In this document: positions 29,402 through 39,609 of the stretch, piece by piece | How the letters are laid out: the number at the start of each line of letters is the position of its first letter | Numbering within the stretch: the first letter of the stretch is position 1 | From: Aliiglaciecola sp. CAU 1673 | GTDB lineage: Bacteria > Pseudomonadota > Gammaproteobacteria > Enterobacterales > Alteromonadaceae | Assembly: GCF_029223185.1 (NCBI RefSeq) | Contig: NZ_JARHUG010000007.1 | Location: 1-64,000 of the forward strand | Reading direction: 5' to 3' | Length of the DNA: 64,000 nucleotides | Made by a program: the position numbers and the translations under genes | The notes under the pieces: generated by a model | Told to the model about the DNA's origin: nothing | The model's input: the letters and a program-made list of their open reading frames with translations, nothing else | Database searches by the model: none

Positions 29402-29848
29402 TTAAGCCCCCTGTCCGACTTTGAGGATTTCTACGTCGAAGGTAACGGTTTGCCCTGCCAATGGATGATTAAAATCAACTGTCACTGAATCACCGGCCAC
29501 AGATCGCACAATCCCGGGGATCTCGACACCACCAGGCTGAGTGAAGGCGATAATCATGCCTTCCTTTGCTGGTGCATCGGCACTGAAACGGCTGCGGTCA
29601 AAATGATGAATATTGTCCGGATTAGGCAAACCAAAAGCGTCTTCGGGGGCCAGTGTAAAGGACTTTTTGTCGCCTTCCTTTAATCCCATCAAACAAGCTT
29701 CAAAATTGGCGGTGAGGCTGCCGTCACCTATTACCAACTTAGCCGGTTTACCGTTGACTCGGGTACTGTCTGCGGCTGAGCCATCTTGCAGTTTAAGGTC
29801 AAAGTGCAAAACCACTTCGCTACCGGCATTGATTAGTTGCTCAGTCAT
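29402..29848 (-). CDS. fkpB: FKBP-type peptidyl-prolyl cis-trans isomerase FkpB (SlpA)
   Basis: A 148-aa SlyD-like FKBP with the inserted IF (chaperone) domain. Blocks include [38 protein letters not shown] and [19 protein letters not shown]. It is cytoplasmic and assists folding. It overlaps lspA by ATGA and lies 4 bp before ispH. Confidence 0.93.
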   Translation of the reverse strand: MTEQLINAGSEVVLHFDLKLQDGSAADSTRVNGKPAKLVIGDGSLTANFEACLMGLKEGDKKSFTLAPEDAFGLPNPDNIHHFDRSRFSADAPAKEGMIIAFTQPGGVEIPGIVRSVAGDSVTVDFNHPLAGQTVTFDVEILKVGQGA

Positions 29849-30339
29849 GCTTGTTTCTCTTTACCACCACGAAAGGAGTCAATGATCAGAAGGGCGGCGC
29901 CCACACAGATGGCGCTATCAGCAATATTGAACGCCGGCCAATGCCAGGTGCCATAATAGACATCAAGGAAATCAATCACATAACCATAGGCCAGCCGATC
30001 ATACAGGTTGCCCAAGGCCCCCCCTAAGATCAGACAAAAAGCGCTTGGTAACAGCACCTGCTCGGCTTTGGTCTGCTTGAGCCAGTAGAGGATCAAGCCG
30101 CTGACGCCAATAGCAATCGCGGTAAAAAACCAGCGCTGCCAGCCGCCGCTGTCGCTCAGAAAGCTGAAAGCTGCGCCATAGTTACGCACGTAGGTCAGAT
30201 TAAATGACGGCATGATCTGCACCGACTGATAAAGGTGCATGGCATCAATTACCCACAGTTTAGTAACTTGATCCAAAACCAGCACCAGCGCGGCTAACCA
30301 CAGCCAGCGCAGGCCGGAATTTTTAACTGCATTAAGCAT
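29845..30339 (-). CDS. lspA: prolipoprotein signal peptidase (signal peptidase II)
   Basis: Inner-membrane aspartyl protease that removes lipoprotein signal peptides; it would process BamD and the DUF3833 protein of this window. Four transmembrane helices are visible, and the catalytic aspartates lie in [15 protein letters not shown] and [11 protein letters not shown] 30339 gives 164 aa, the same as E. coli, with AGGTGA about 10 nt upstream. A GTG at 30354 would add five residues. It overlaps ileS by 8 bp. Confidence 0.94.
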   Translation of the reverse strand: MLNAVKNSGLRWLWLAALVLVLDQVTKLWVIDAMHLYQSVQIMPSFNLTYVRNYGAAFSFLSDSGGWQRWFFTAIAIGVSGLILYWLKQTKAEQVLLPSAFCLILGGALGNLYDRLAYGYVIDFLDVYYGTWHWPAFNIADSAICVGAALLIIDSFRGGKEKQA

Positions 30340-33160
30340 AATGGCGTTGTTCACCTTGGCCCTCTACGTTTTCAATACAACGGGAGCACAGCTCCTCGTG
30401 CTTGGCATGGCTGCCCACATCCTCACGATGATGCCAGCAACGTACGCATTTCTTACCAGCAGACTTGGCTACAGCTACCCACAAACCTGGCATTTCAGAC
30501 AGCGGCAGGTCGTCGGGGCGCTCTGCATCTTTTTGCACCTTGGCCGCCGAGGTAATCAATACAAAACGAAGCTCATCGGCCAATTTGCTGATGGCGTTGT
30601 ATACGCCAGGCTCAGCATAGAGGGTCACTTCGGCTTCTAATGAGCCACCGATAACGCCATCGCGCCTGGCTCGTTCCAGGGTCTTATTGACTTCATCTTT
30701 AACCAGAATCAATTGCTGCCAGTCGGCATCATCAATCTCACCGCCTAGCTGCATATCTTCCAGCGCCTGATACCAGGTATCGGTAAAAACGTACTTATCC
30801 CGCTTGCCAGGCAAGGCTTGCCAGATTTCCTGGGCGGTAAAGCTCATGATTGGCGCCATCCAGCGCACCATGGCTTCGGCGATATGGTACAAGGCGGTCT
30901 GACAGGAACGACGCGCCACGCTGTCTGCCTTGGCGGTATATTGTCTGTCCTTGATGATATCCAGATAGAAGCTGCCAAGCTCAATAGAACAGAAGTTCAT
31001 CAGCTTTTGCGTAACCACCAGGAAATCATACTTGTCATAAGCCTCAACCAACTCGCGCTGCAGTGCCTTAGCACGGCCCACAGCCCAGCTGTCCAGCGCC
31101 ACCATTTCCGCGGCCGGCACCAAGTCAGTTTCAGGATCAAAGCCGTTTAAATTAGACAGCAGGAAGCGGGCAGTATTGCGGATGCGACGATAGGCATCAG
31201 CTGCACGTTTGAGAATTTCATCGGAAACGGTCATCTCGCTGCGATAATCGGTAGAGGCCACCCACAGACGCAGAATATCGGCGCCCAGTTTGTTCATCAC
31301 ATCCTGGGGCGAAACCACATTGCCCAGCGACTTGGACATTTTCTTGCCCTGCGCATCCACGGTAAAACCGTGGGTCAGTACCTGACGATAGGGTGCATGG
31401 CCTTTGGCCGCCACCGACGTCATCAGCGAGGACATAAACCAGCCACGATGCTGATCTGAACCTTCAAGATACAGATCCGCACTGGCCGGGATATCGTCAC
31501 GTCTGTCTACCACAAAATAGTGGGTCACGCCGGAATCAAACCATACATCCAGGGTATCGCGCACCTTCACATAGGTTTGCGCATCGTCACCGAGCAAACT
31601 TTCGGCTTCCAGATCCCACCAGGCCTGAATGCCTTTTTTCTCTACCTCAAGGGCCACTTTTTCCAGTAGTGCTTGGCTGTTGGGGTGCAGATCGCCGGTG
31701 TCTTTATGCACGAAGAGTGCAATGGGCACACCCCAGGTACGCTGACGAGAAATACACCAGTCAGGACGACCTTCTACCATTTTTTCGATACGGCTTTGGC
31801 CCCAGTCAGGGATCCACTGGGTCTTGGCGATTTCAGAGAGGGAATCACGGCGCAGGCCATTCTTGTCCATGGACACAAACCACTGCGGCGTCGCTCTGAA
31901 AATAATCGGTGTTTTATGACGCCAACAATGCGGATAGCTGTGCTCATAGGCGTGGTGATGGAGCAGATTGCCACGCTCAGAGAGAACATCCACCACATTG
32001 GCGTTGGCCTTAAACACATGCTGACCGGCAAACAATGGGGTGTCTTCCAAGTAAACGCCGTTGGCGCCTACCGGGTTAGCCACTTCCAGGTCATACTGTT
32101 TGCCCACGTTAAAGTCGTCCACACCGTGTCCTGGCGCGGTATGCACGCAGCCGGTACCGGAATCGGTAGTCACGTGGTCGCCCAAAATTACCGGCACGCT
32201 GAAGTCATAGAAAGGATGCTGTACACGCAGGTTTTCCAAGGCATCGCCTTTGCAATAGCCGAGGGCGTGGTAACGGCTAAAGCCGAATCTGTCCATGCAC
32301 TCGTCCATCAGCTCGGCCGCCAGCACCAAACGGCGCTTAGCCTGCTCAGATTCCACCTGAACCAATACATATTCCAGCTTGGGGCTGACACAGACGGCGC
32401 GGTTGGCAGGCAGTGTCCAAGGCGTAGTGGTCCAGATCACCACAGACACCGGGCCTTCGCCCACATGGTTTTCAGGGTGTTTGAAGGCTGCGACCAGTTT
32501 GTTCTCGTCTACTGCGGGAAACGCCACATCGATGGACGGAGAAGTTTTATCTTTGTATTCCACTTCGGCTTCAGCCAGCGCCGAGCCACAGTCGGTGCAC
32601 CAATGCACCGGCTTAAAGCCTTTTTCCATATGGCCATTGTCGATGATTTTACCCAGCACCCGGATAATGTCTGCCTCAGACTGGAAATCCATGGTTTTGT
32701 AAGGCTTATCCCACTCACCCAGTACACCTAAGCGAATGAAATCACGCTTTTGCCCGGCAATTTGCTGCTCTGCATAGTCGCGGCAGTGCTGACGAAACTC
32801 GGCTTCGGAGACTTTCTTGCCCGGCTTGCCGACCTTTTTCTCCACCTGCAATTCAATAGGCAGACCATGACAATCCCAGCCTGGCACATAGGGGCTGTCG
32901 AAATCAGATAAAGTCTTGGACTTAACGATAATGTCCTTGAGAATTTTGTTTACTGCATGGCCGATATGGATATCACCGTTGGCATAAGGAGGGCCGTCAT
33001 GCAGGATAAAGGGCTTTTTGCCAGCTTTAGCATCGCGAATACGCTGATACAGGCCGTCTTCAATCCATTGGCTGAGCATCTCAGGCTCCCGCTGAGCCAG
33101 GTTACCGCGCATTGGAAACTCGGTTTCCGGTAAATTAAGAGTATGTTTGTAATCGCTCAT
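30332..33160 (-). CDS. ileS: isoleucyl-tRNA synthetase
   Basis: Class I aminoacyl-tRNA synthetase of 942 aa. It has the HIGH motif (GDIHIGHAV), the editing (CP1) domain, KMSKS ([11 protein letters not shown]) and the C-terminal zinc finger ([10 protein letters not shown] ... CSRCIENV). The length is as in E. coli (938). It lies 56 bp downstream of ribF and overlaps lspA. Confidence 0.98.
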   Translation of the reverse strand: MSDYKHTLNLPETEFPMRGNLAQREPEMLSQWIEDGLYQRIRDAKAGKKPFILHDGPPYANGDIHIGHAVNKILKDIIVKSKTLSDFDSPYVPGWDCHGLPIELQVEKKVGKPGKKVSEAEFRQHCRDYAEQQIAGQKRDFIRLGVLGEWDKPYKTMDFQSEADIIRVLGKIIDNGHMEKGFKPVHWCTDCGSALAEAEVEYKDKTSPSIDVAFPAVDENKLVAAFKHPENHVGEGPVSVVIWTTTPWTLPANRAVCVSPKLEYVLVQVESEQAKRRLVLAAELMDECMDRFGFSRYHALGYCKGDALENLRVQHPFYDFSVPVILGDHVTTDSGTGCVHTAPGHGVDDFNVGKQYDLEVANPVGANGVYLEDTPLFAGQHVFKANANVVDVLSERGNLLHHHAYEHSYPHCWRHKTPIIFRATPQWFVSMDKNGLRRDSLSEIAKTQWIPDWGQSRIEKMVEGRPDWCISRQRTWGVPIALFVHKDTGDLHPNSQALLEKVALEVEKKGIQAWWDLEAESLLGDDAQTYVKVRDTLDVWFDSGVTHYFVVDRRDDIPASADLYLEGSDQHRGWFMSSLMTSVAAKGHAPYRQVLTHGFTVDAQGKKMSKSLGNVVSPQDVMNKLGADILRLWVASTDYRSEMTVSDEILKRAADAYRRIRNTARFLLSNLNGFDPETDLVPAAEMVALDSWAVGRAKALQRELVEAYDKYDFLVVTQKLMNFCSIELGSFYLDIIKDRQYTAKADSVARRSCQTALYHIAEAMVRWMAPIMSFTAQEIWQALPGKRDKYVFTDTWYQALEDMQLGGEIDDADWQQLILVKDEVNKTLERARRDGVIGGSLEAEVTLYAEPGVYNAISKLADELRFVLITSAAKVQKDAERPDDLPLSEMPGLWVAVAKSAGKKCVRCWHHREDVGSHAKHEELCSRCIENVEGQGEQRHYA

Positions 33161-33216
33161 CGAACCTTTATCTCACTATTTTTCTGGCACGTCGGCCATG
33201 TATTCTGTATCTGCTG

Positions 33217-34140
33217 CTAAGAGGCCAACAAATCCCGTGCTACTTGTGCATCCTTGGCAATCTGCACCTGCAATGATGCCAAGGAGTCGAATTTCATTTC
33301 ATCACGAATTTTCGCCACCAGTTGCACGTCGATAGCTTTGCCATACAGGCTTTGCGCAAAATCGAACAAATGCACTTCCAACTGACAGCGTTGGCCTTTA
33401 ACCGTTGGCCGTATACCGATATTGGCGACACCGTCAAATATGCCCTGATGGGTATCGACGCGCACCGCATAGACACCGGTGACCGGCGAACGACCGCGCT
33501 TCAGCAACACATTGGCGGTAGGAAACCCCAGTTCACGGCCTTTTTTATCGCCATGGACAACTTTTCCAGCAATACTGTAAGGGCGGCCTAACATGGCCTC
33601 TGCGAGGCTGAAATCCGACTCAGCCAACGCCCTGCGAATGGCTGTGGAGCTTATTCTGGAGTCCTGCAGACGAAAGCTTTGAGTGCTAACCACTTCAAAA
33701 CCGCATTTCTGTCCTTCGCTGCGCAGCATAGAAAAGTCGCCCTGGCGATCTTTTCCGAATTTAAAATCATCGCCCACCACTAAAAATGCGATGCCCAAGC
33801 GTTTAACTAACAGCTCTTCGACAAAGAACGTCGCAGATAACTCGGAAAAACGGCGGTCAAAACGCATCACCAGCAGACGATCCACACCGATGGCTTTGAG
33901 CTGCTCATATTTATCCCGGAGTCGACTCAATCTGGCAGGCGCGCTATCGGGACGAAAGACCTCTTCAGGCTGCGGTTCAAACACCATCACAGTCGCAGGT
34001 AACCCTAACTGCCTGGCCTTACGGATCAGGTTGCTCAGCACCGCTTGATGGCCAAGATGCACGCCGTCAAACTTACCGATGGTCAGCACACAGCCTTTAT
34101 GCCTGTCACGAATATTGTGCAGGCCGCGAATCAACTCCAC
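33217..34140 (-). CDS. ribF: bifunctional riboflavin kinase/FAD synthetase
   Basis: Converts riboflavin to FMN and FMN to FAD. The N-terminal FAD synthetase (nucleotidyltransferase) has GKFDGVHLGHQ. The C-terminal flavokinase has GRELGFPTAN. At 307 aa it compares with 313 in E. coli. The start is GTG 34140, supported by AGAGGT upstream. It is the usual leader of ribF-ileS-lspA. Confidence 0.95.
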   Translation of the reverse strand: MELIRGLHNIRDRHKGCVLTIGKFDGVHLGHQAVLSNLIRKARQLGLPATVMVFEPQPEEVFRPDSAPARLSRLRDKYEQLKAIGVDRLLVMRFDRRFSELSATFFVEELLVKRLGIAFLVVGDDFKFGKDRQGDFSMLRSEGQKCGFEVVSTQSFRLQDSRISSTAIRRALAESDFSLAEAMLGRPYSIAGKVVHGDKKGRELGFPTANVLLKRGRSPVTGVYAVRVDTHQGIFDGVANIGIRPTVKGQRCQLEVHLFDFAQSLYGKAIDVQLVAKIRDEMKFDSLASLQVQIAKDAQVARDLLAS

Positions 34141-34258
34141 CCGCTACCTCTTGGTTCAGCCTCCTTGCCATCGAGTAGCACAAGGCGGTCTGTCAAACTG
34201 AAAAAATCAGGCGATTATAACCGACTGAGTGGCGATTAAAAGCCCGATGCCAGGCACG

Positions 34259-35836
34259 CTACCCCTTTCGACGCTTTGCACTCCAGGCCCTGAGCGCCGA
34301 AGGATGGATCCCCTGCAATACGCAGGCAACGCTCAGAACTAAAGCCCCCAGACCAATTAACATAGCCAGTTGAAGCCCTTGTTCAGCCACCGGCAGCTGA
34401 CGCCAGGCTGGCATATCAGGACTGGCAAACAACAACACCGCTACCATCAATAGCGTACCGAAGAGCACTTTAGCCAGGAATACCAGGGTCCTGCGGCTTG
34501 CCTGATAGACCCCCAAGCGGTGCAGTTTTTGGTAAAGCAATGCAGCGTTGAGGGTGGCCGACATGGCAGTAGCAATGGCTAGTCCGACATAACCAAAGGG
34601 AATGGCCAGGATAATATTGAAGACCATATTGGCGGTCATCGCCCAGATGCCATAGCGCACCGGGGTTTTGGTATCCTGACGGGAGAAAAAGCCGGGCGCC
34701 AGCACTTTGACCAGCATAAAACTCACTAGCCCCGAACCATAGGCAATCAGGCTATACGAGGCATTTTGCGAATCTTGTGCATCGAAAGCGCCACGCTCAA
34801 ACAGTACCATCATCATAGGTTCAGCCAACACCATCAGTCCGGCAGCAGCCGGGATCCCGAGCAGACAAACCATGCGCAGTGCCCAATCCATATTGGCCTT
34901 AAACTGAGCGCTGTCTGCACTGACGTGATTGCGCGAAAGCGTTGGCAAAATCACGGTAGCGATAGCAATGCCGAATAATCCCAAGGGGAATTCCAGCAAG
35001 CGGTCTGAGTAATACAGCCAACTGATAGAGCCGGTAACCAGGAAGCTGGCGATAAAGGTATCCAGCAACAAGTTAATTTGGCTAACAGAAACCCCAAATA
35101 AGGCAGGGATCATCAACTTCCTGACTTTGGTGACTTGTGGGTCGCGCCAGCCCCAGCGGGGCTTCACCAAGAGTCCGGTGCGCAGCAAAAAGGGCATCTG
35201 AAAAGCAAATTGGGCGATGCCACCGATAAAAACGCCCCACGCCAATCCGATAGCGGGCTCTTGCAATTGAGGGGATATCCAAATAGCAGCAGAGATAATT
35301 GCCACATTTAGCAGCACCGGCGTGAAAGCGGCCACGGCAAATTTATTCAGGGTATTGAGAATGGCACCAGAGAGTCCGGTCAGCGTGATAAAAAACAGAT
35401 AGGGAAAGGTAATTTTGAGCATCAAACTGGCCAGCTCAAACTTCGCCCCGTCCGGCGCTCCGTCCAAGTAGGCAAGAAACCAGCCGGTACCGAACAATGC
35501 TGCCAATACAGGCGACCCGAGTACACCGATGATGGTCACTATCATTACCAGTGTGCCCAAGGTGCCGGCTACTCTGGCCAGAAACAGTTTCAGCGCCTGC
35601 TCATCATGTTTGCCATGAACCTCACTGAGTACTGGTACAAAAGCCTGGGCAAAGGCCCCCTCAGCAAACAACCGACGAAGAAAGTTAGGAATTTTGTTGG
35701 CGAAAAAGAACACATCGGCGGCCGCTCCCGCCCCCATCAGGTTGGCAACGACCACATCACGCACCAGTCCCAGAACCCTGGAAAGAAGTGTCATGGCACT
35801 GACTATCAACCCTGATTTCAACAACTTAGAAGACAA
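34259..35836 (-). CDS. murJ: lipid II flippase MurJ
   Basis: Fourteen-helix MOP-superfamily membrane protein that flips lipid II across the inner membrane. The family N terminus LLKSGLIVSAMTLLSRVLGLVRDVVVA and the motif FFANKIPNFLRRLFAEGAF are present. I place the start at TTG 35836, giving 525 aa that begin exactly where family members do. The frame stays open for 52 more codons to an ATG at 35992, but that would reach into the rpsT promoter region. The Shine-Dalgarno is weak in either case. It is divergent from rpsT. Confidence 0.92.
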   Translation of the reverse strand: MSSKLLKSGLIVSAMTLLSRVLGLVRDVVVANLMGAGAAADVFFFANKIPNFLRRLFAEGAFAQAFVPVLSEVHGKHDEQALKLFLARVAGTLGTLVMIVTIIGVLGSPVLAALFGTGWFLAYLDGAPDGAKFELASLMLKITFPYLFFITLTGLSGAILNTLNKFAVAAFTPVLLNVAIISAAIWISPQLQEPAIGLAWGVFIGGIAQFAFQMPFLLRTGLLVKPRWGWRDPQVTKVRKLMIPALFGVSVSQINLLLDTFIASFLVTGSISWLYYSDRLLEFPLGLFGIAIATVILPTLSRNHVSADSAQFKANMDWALRMVCLLGIPAAAGLMVLAEPMMMVLFERGAFDAQDSQNASYSLIAYGSGLVSFMLVKVLAPGFFSRQDTKTPVRYGIWAMTANMVFNIILAIPFGYVGLAIATAMSATLNAALLYQKLHRLGVYQASRRTLVFLAKVLFGTLLMVAVLLFASPDMPAWRQLPVAEQGLQLAMLIGLGALVLSVACVLQGIHPSALRAWSAKRRKG

Positions 35837-35985
35837 TTTCGGACTCTGGCTGGAAAAAGGCTGCTTATTATGCGCTAATCCCTTCCCCGGTAGAAGCCAA
35901 ACCCTGTCCCTAAGCACAGATAAAGACGGCAGGAAAAGCGCTGCCAAGATTCGCAGGATATTGTCCAATAAACCGGCAATGTCTA

Positions 35986-36014
35986 TTGACAAGCCGGGTC
36001 TTACAGGGAATAAT
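35986..36014 (+). promoter_or_regulatory. rpsT promoter
   Basis: TTGACA (35986-35991), 17-bp spacer, AATAAT (36009-36014), 43 bp before the rpsT start. A consensus -35 with good spacing is as expected for a ribosomal protein gene. Confidence 0.7.
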
Positions 36015-36057
36015 CCGCACCCTAAAATTTTGACTAGAACCTTTTGGGAGTTTCAAC

Positions 36058-36321
36058 TTGGCTAACATCAAGTCTGCGAAGAAACGCGCTATCCAGGCAG
36101 AGAAGCGTCGTCAGCACAATGCAAGCCGTCGTTCAATGACGCGCACCAGCATCAAGAAGGTGATTGCTGCCATTGCTGCCGGTGACAAGAATGCCGCTCA
36201 GGCCGCGTTTACCGCCGCTGTACCTATGCTTGATCGCATGGCTACCAAAGGCTTGATCCACAAGAACAAGGCCGCCCGTCATAAGAGCCGCCTGTCTGCA
36301 AAGATCAATGCTATGGCCTAA
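36058..36321 (+). CDS. rpsT: 30S ribosomal protein S20
   Basis: An 87-aa very basic protein ([25 protein letters not shown]), typical S20, binding 16S rRNA in the small subunit. The start codon is TTG, with GGGAG upstream. E. coli rpsT also starts with UUG, and that weak start is used in S20 translational autocontrol, so the feature appears conserved. It is monocistronic, with its own promoter and terminator. Confidence 0.97.
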   Translation: MANIKSAKKRAIQAEKRRQHNASRRSMTRTSIKKVIAAIAAGDKNAAQAAFTAAVPMLDRMATKGLIHKNKAARHKSRLSAKINAMA

Positions 36322-36339
36322 GGATTTATATCCTTGCTG

Positions 36340-36366
36340 AAAAAAGCGCCTTTTGGCGCTTTTTTT
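36340..36366 (+). terminator. rpsT terminator
   Basis: AAAAAAGCGCC (36340-36350), loop TTTT, GGCGCT plus a run of T (36355-36366). A textbook intrinsic terminator 18 bp after the rpsT stop. Confidence 0.92.
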
Positions 36367-36508
36367 GTGCCCGTTTCTCCACACCCTGTTACAAACTGCA
36401 TCCAATGCTCACTTTAATGCCGCAAGACAGCGCAAGGCAGTTTTGCTAGACTAACTTTCCTTCTCTGTGACGTTGGGTTTACCAACGCCTGTTTTGATGA
36501 GGCAGTGA

Positions 36509-36817
36509 GTGCTAAACGGCCATCGTAAATATTTATTTCTTGTTGTGCTGACCGTGCTTACGCTGACTGCGTTCAGCATTGTCCCCATGCCACAGCTAAT
36601 TACTTATGAACGCGCGAATGTGGTCTCTAAAAGCGTTTATTGGCGGGGATTCGGCGAGTCCGGTATGTTGCTTGATGCCGATGCCAGTTTCGTCAAGATC
36701 GATCCTGCCACCCAGTATCTGCATGTTTGTCACCAATTCGAGGACGTTGGCAGTTGCCAGCAATACCGCATCTTACATAGCGAAGGTCCGCTGGCGGTTG
36801 TCCGTCATCTTCTCTGA
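36509..36817 (+). CDS. small membrane-anchored protein of unknown function
   Basis: A 102-aa protein with one N-terminal hydrophobic segment (YLFLVVLTVLTLTAFSIVPM) that could be a signal anchor, and a soluble periplasmic part with two cysteines (HVCHQ and GSCQQ). I do not recognise a family. The start is GTG 36509 with GAGG about 8 nt upstream. It lies alone between rpsT and the phosphoesterase gene, 87 bp from the latter's longest start. Coding potential is plausible but not certain. Confidence 0.55.
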   Translation: MLNGHRKYLFLVVLTVLTLTAFSIVPMPQLITYERANVVSKSVYWRGFGESGMLLDADASFVKIDPATQYLHVCHQFEDVGSCQQYRILHSEGPLAVVRHLL

Positions 36818-36927
36818 TATCTGGCCATAGCAGGCCAAATTGTCATCACATGTTCAAATTTGCTTAACCAAAGTGTCAAAGGCTGACACTAACCTTCCAC
36901 ACAGTGATTGGTTGGTTGAGCTGGATG

Positions 36928-37734
36928 ATGACAAAAGTAACCCACTACCGCAGCGTATGGCTGTCGGACATTCATCTCGGATACAAAGATTGTAAGGCTG
37001 AGTACCTGCTCGATTTTTTAAGTCACAGTAAAATTGAGACGCTGTATCTGGTAGGCGATATTGTCGATATGTGGGCCATGAGCAGGCAGTTTATCTGGCC
37101 CAAATCGCACAATCAGCTCTTCCACCGCCTGCTGTCCCTGCCAAGAGAAGGAACCAGAGTTATCTATTTGCCCGGCAATCATGACGAGCCAGCGCAAAAA
37201 TACGACGGTATGGTCTTCGGCGATGTGGAAATCCATCGTCAATACATTCACACCACCGCAGAGGGTAAAAAGTTACTTCTTCTGCATGGCGATCAGTTCG
37301 ATCAGGAAGTCTGCTTCGGGCCACTGCACGCGTGGATAGGCGATAAAGCCTATGATCTGCTGCTATTTGTAAATCGCTGGTATAACAAAGTACGCAACAT
37401 GTTGGGATACTCCTATTGGTCATTGGCCGGCTACATTAAAAGCCGGGTCAGAGGCGCCAACGAAGCTATCGGCCGGTATCGCGACATCGGATGTCGCACG
37501 GCCAGGGAATCGGGCATGGACGGCATCGTCTGTGGCCATATTCACCATCCTGAAGTGAGCGAGCACGATGGGATCTTGTATTGCAACACCGGCGATTGGA
37601 TTGAGAATTGCTCGGCACTGACGGAAGATAAAAATGGCAAACTCAGCCTGATGTATTGGACAGAAATCCAAGCCCAGGCCAAGTTGCACAGCATCCCAGG
37701 TAAAGCGCAGACGGCGGGTAAGCGCGCCGCATAA
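36928..37734 (+). CDS. LpxH-like metallophosphoesterase (COG2908)
   Basis: A 268-aa calcineurin-like phosphoesterase with the full metal-binding set: SDIHLG (N terminus), GDIVDMW, GNHDEP, LHGDQFD and CGHIHHP. It belongs to the UDP-2,3-diacylglucosamine pyrophosphatase-like family (COG2908) but is the longer, widely spread type and not the true E. coli LpxH. The substrate is therefore uncertain. I use ATG 36928; ATG 36925 or GTG 36904 are alternatives. It precedes the OlsF-like acyltransferase gene by 139 bp on the same strand. Confidence 0.8.
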   Translation: MTKVTHYRSVWLSDIHLGYKDCKAEYLLDFLSHSKIETLYLVGDIVDMWAMSRQFIWPKSHNQLFHRLLSLPREGTRVIYLPGNHDEPAQKYDGMVFGDVEIHRQYIHTTAEGKKLLLLHGDQFDQEVCFGPLHAWIGDKAYDLLLFVNRWYNKVRNMLGYSYWSLAGYIKSRVRGANEAIGRYRDIGCRTARESGMDGIVCGHIHHPEVSEHDGILYCNTGDWIENCSALTEDKNGKLSLMYWTEIQAQAKLHSIPGKAQTAGKRAA

Positions 37735-37794
37735 GCTTCGGCCTGTCCAGTCAGTGAAAAATTTGCGATAGCCTGCCATCCATTGGTCATCAAA

Positions 37795-37851
37795 CTGACA
37801 TAGAACGCTCACAAAAGCGTCACTTTCGAGGCCTAGACTCTGGCCTAATAT
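37795..37851 (+). promoter_or_regulatory. possible Pho-box repeats and promoter before the OlsF-like gene
   Basis: Three 11-bp-spaced units read CTGACAT (37795-37801), CGCTCAC (37806-37812) and GCGTCAC (37817-37823), a loose match to PhoB boxes (CTGTCAT every 11 bp). They are followed by TTTCGA (37824-37829), a 16-bp spacer and TAATAT (37846-37851). Only the first unit matches well, so this is tentative. Confidence 0.3.
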
Positions 37852-37873
37852 GGCTAGTTGTAGAAAGTGAAAT

Positions 37874-39607
37874 ATGTTTACAGTCGATGACGTCCTCCAT
37901 CAGCACTACCCTCAGCTGTCCGAAAAGCCGCTGTTGTTCAAATCCTTGCGGTTTCTGCTTCGACGCCTCTTGCATGAGAGAGAGTTCCAGGAATTTGCGC
38001 AAACCTATCCCTACTTGCAAGGGCTGGAGTTTGTAGAGCAAGTGTTGGAATATTTTGACTTCAGTTATTCGGTCAGAGACTGCGAAAAAGAACGGATCCC
38101 CACCAGTGGACGCGTGGTTATCATTGCCAATCATCCCATCGGTTCATTAGACGGTCTGGCGCTGATCAAATTGGTCAGCGAAGTGCGTCGCGATATCAAA
38201 GTGGTCGCCAACCAGATGCTGATGGCAGTAGGGCCACTGCATCCACTATTGCTGCCGGTAAACAATATGCAAGGCGGCACAGCCAGGGAGCATCTGGAGA
38301 AGATCCAGACCCATCTCGGCCAGGAAGGCGCGGTAATTATTTTCCCCGCCGGGGAAGTCTCCCGCCTGCGACCGCAGGGGGTGCGCGATACCCGTTGGCG
38401 CAGTGGTTTTTTGCGTATTGCGAGCATGGCCAAGGCGCCCATCTTACCCATATTCATTGATGGGAAGAATTCTCCGCTCTTCTACGGCGTTTCCATGCTG
38501 TACAAACCCATGGCAACGGCACTGCTGGTCACAGAAATGTTTAAACAGCGAAGGAAACATCTGCCGATGCGAATTGGTGAGATGATCCCGCCAGAGTCTT
38601 ATCAGGGACAAAAGATCTCCTCCCGCTCGCAAGTGAAGCTGTTTAAGAAACATCTCTATCGCATCGCGCATAACAAGGAAGGTATTTTTCAAACCCAAAA
38701 GGCCATTGCTTTGCCGGAAGACCGTAAAGAGCTTAGTAAAGCCATTAAGCAGGAGTGTGAAACTCTGGGTATCACCTCTGATGGCAAGGAAATTTATCTG
38801 TACCGTCACACCGGCAGTTCGCCTATCTTGAGGGAAATCGGCCGCCTGCGGGAAGTCGCTTTCCGGGCGGTGGGTGAAGGCAGTAACAAGCGCCGCGATA
38901 TCGATCAGTATGACAGTCACTACTATCACCTCATCCTGTGGGATAAAGAAGAATTAGAGATTGTGGGTGCTTACCGCTTCGGCGACGCCAAGAAGCTGGT
39001 TTCGGATGCACAAAGCAGCGGCCTTTATTCTGCCAGCCTGTTTCACTATGGCCGACAGATGGATCAGTATTTTGAGCAAGGATTGGAGTTAGGCCGCAGC
39101 TTTGTACAGCCAAAATATTGGGGTAAACGCAGCCTGGATTATTTATGGTACGGCATAGGTGCGTTTCTCAAGCGCCATCCTCAGTACCGCTACTTGTTCG
39201 GCCCGGTCAGCATTAGCGGCGCCCTGCCGCAAGCGGCAAAGGACTTGCTGGTACAGTTTTACCAGCTTTATTTCGGCACCGAGCAGGATATGGCGCGTTC
39301 TAACTGTCCTTACGCCTTACCACAAGATCTGCAAAATGCCTTCAAAGGCAACGATTACAAAACCGACTTTGTCCAGCTGAAGCATTTACTGGCAAATATG
39401 GGCGTAGCCATTCCTACCCTGTATAAGCAATACACAGAAATTTGTGATCCAGGCGGGGTGAAGTTCCTAAGCTTTGGGGTAGATCCTGACTTTAATGATT
39501 GTGTGGACGGCTTGGTGTTGGTGGATATCACCAAGCTAAAAGCCAATAAGCGGGAACGATATCTGGGTGGGTCGCTGGACGAGAGCGCCCAAGATAATGC
39601 GGCCTGA
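37874..39607 (+). CDS. OlsF-like bifunctional acyltransferase (PlsC-type plus GNAT-type)
   Basis: A 577-aa two-domain protein. The N-terminal half is a lysophospholipid acyltransferase with the catalytic NHPIGSLDG (His87) and FPAGEVSR blocks. The C-terminal half (about 295-420 onwards) is an OlsB/hemolysin-type GNAT domain with GRLREVAFRAVGEGSNKRRDID (in parts) and GAYRFGDA. This arrangement is that of OlsF, which in Serratia makes ornithine lipid by N-acylating ornithine and then O-acylating lyso-ornithine lipid. The same product here is inference. It follows an LpxH-like gene and is convergent with cheD (2 bp apart). Confidence 0.78.
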   Translation: MFTVDDVLHQHYPQLSEKPLLFKSLRFLLRRLLHEREFQEFAQTYPYLQGLEFVEQVLEYFDFSYSVRDCEKERIPTSGRVVIIANHPIGSLDGLALIKLVSEVRRDIKVVANQMLMAVGPLHPLLLPVNNMQGGTAREHLEKIQTHLGQEGAVIIFPAGEVSRLRPQGVRDTRWRSGFLRIASMAKAPILPIFIDGKNSPLFYGVSMLYKPMATALLVTEMFKQRRKHLPMRIGEMIPPESYQGQKISSRSQVKLFKKHLYRIAHNKEGIFQTQKAIALPEDRKELSKAIKQECETLGITSDGKEIYLYRHTGSSPILREIGRLREVAFRAVGEGSNKRRDIDQYDSHYYHLILWDKEELEIVGAYRFGDAKKLVSDAQSSGLYSASLFHYGRQMDQYFEQGLELGRSFVQPKYWGKRSLDYLWYGIGAFLKRHPQYRYLFGPVSISGALPQAAKDLLVQFYQLYFGTEQDMARSNCPYALPQDLQNAFKGNDYKTDFVQLKHLLANMGVAIPTLYKQYTEICDPGGVKFLSFGVDPDFNDCVDGLVLVDITKLKANKRERYLGGSLDESAQDNAA

Positions 39608-39609
39608 CA

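Noticed and set aside
31673-32731. Long plus-strand open frame (352 codons) inside ileS
   Set aside because: It lies wholly antisense to the conserved ileS gene; composition is that of a mirror frame (rich in H, R, V) with no recognisable domain or ribosome site.
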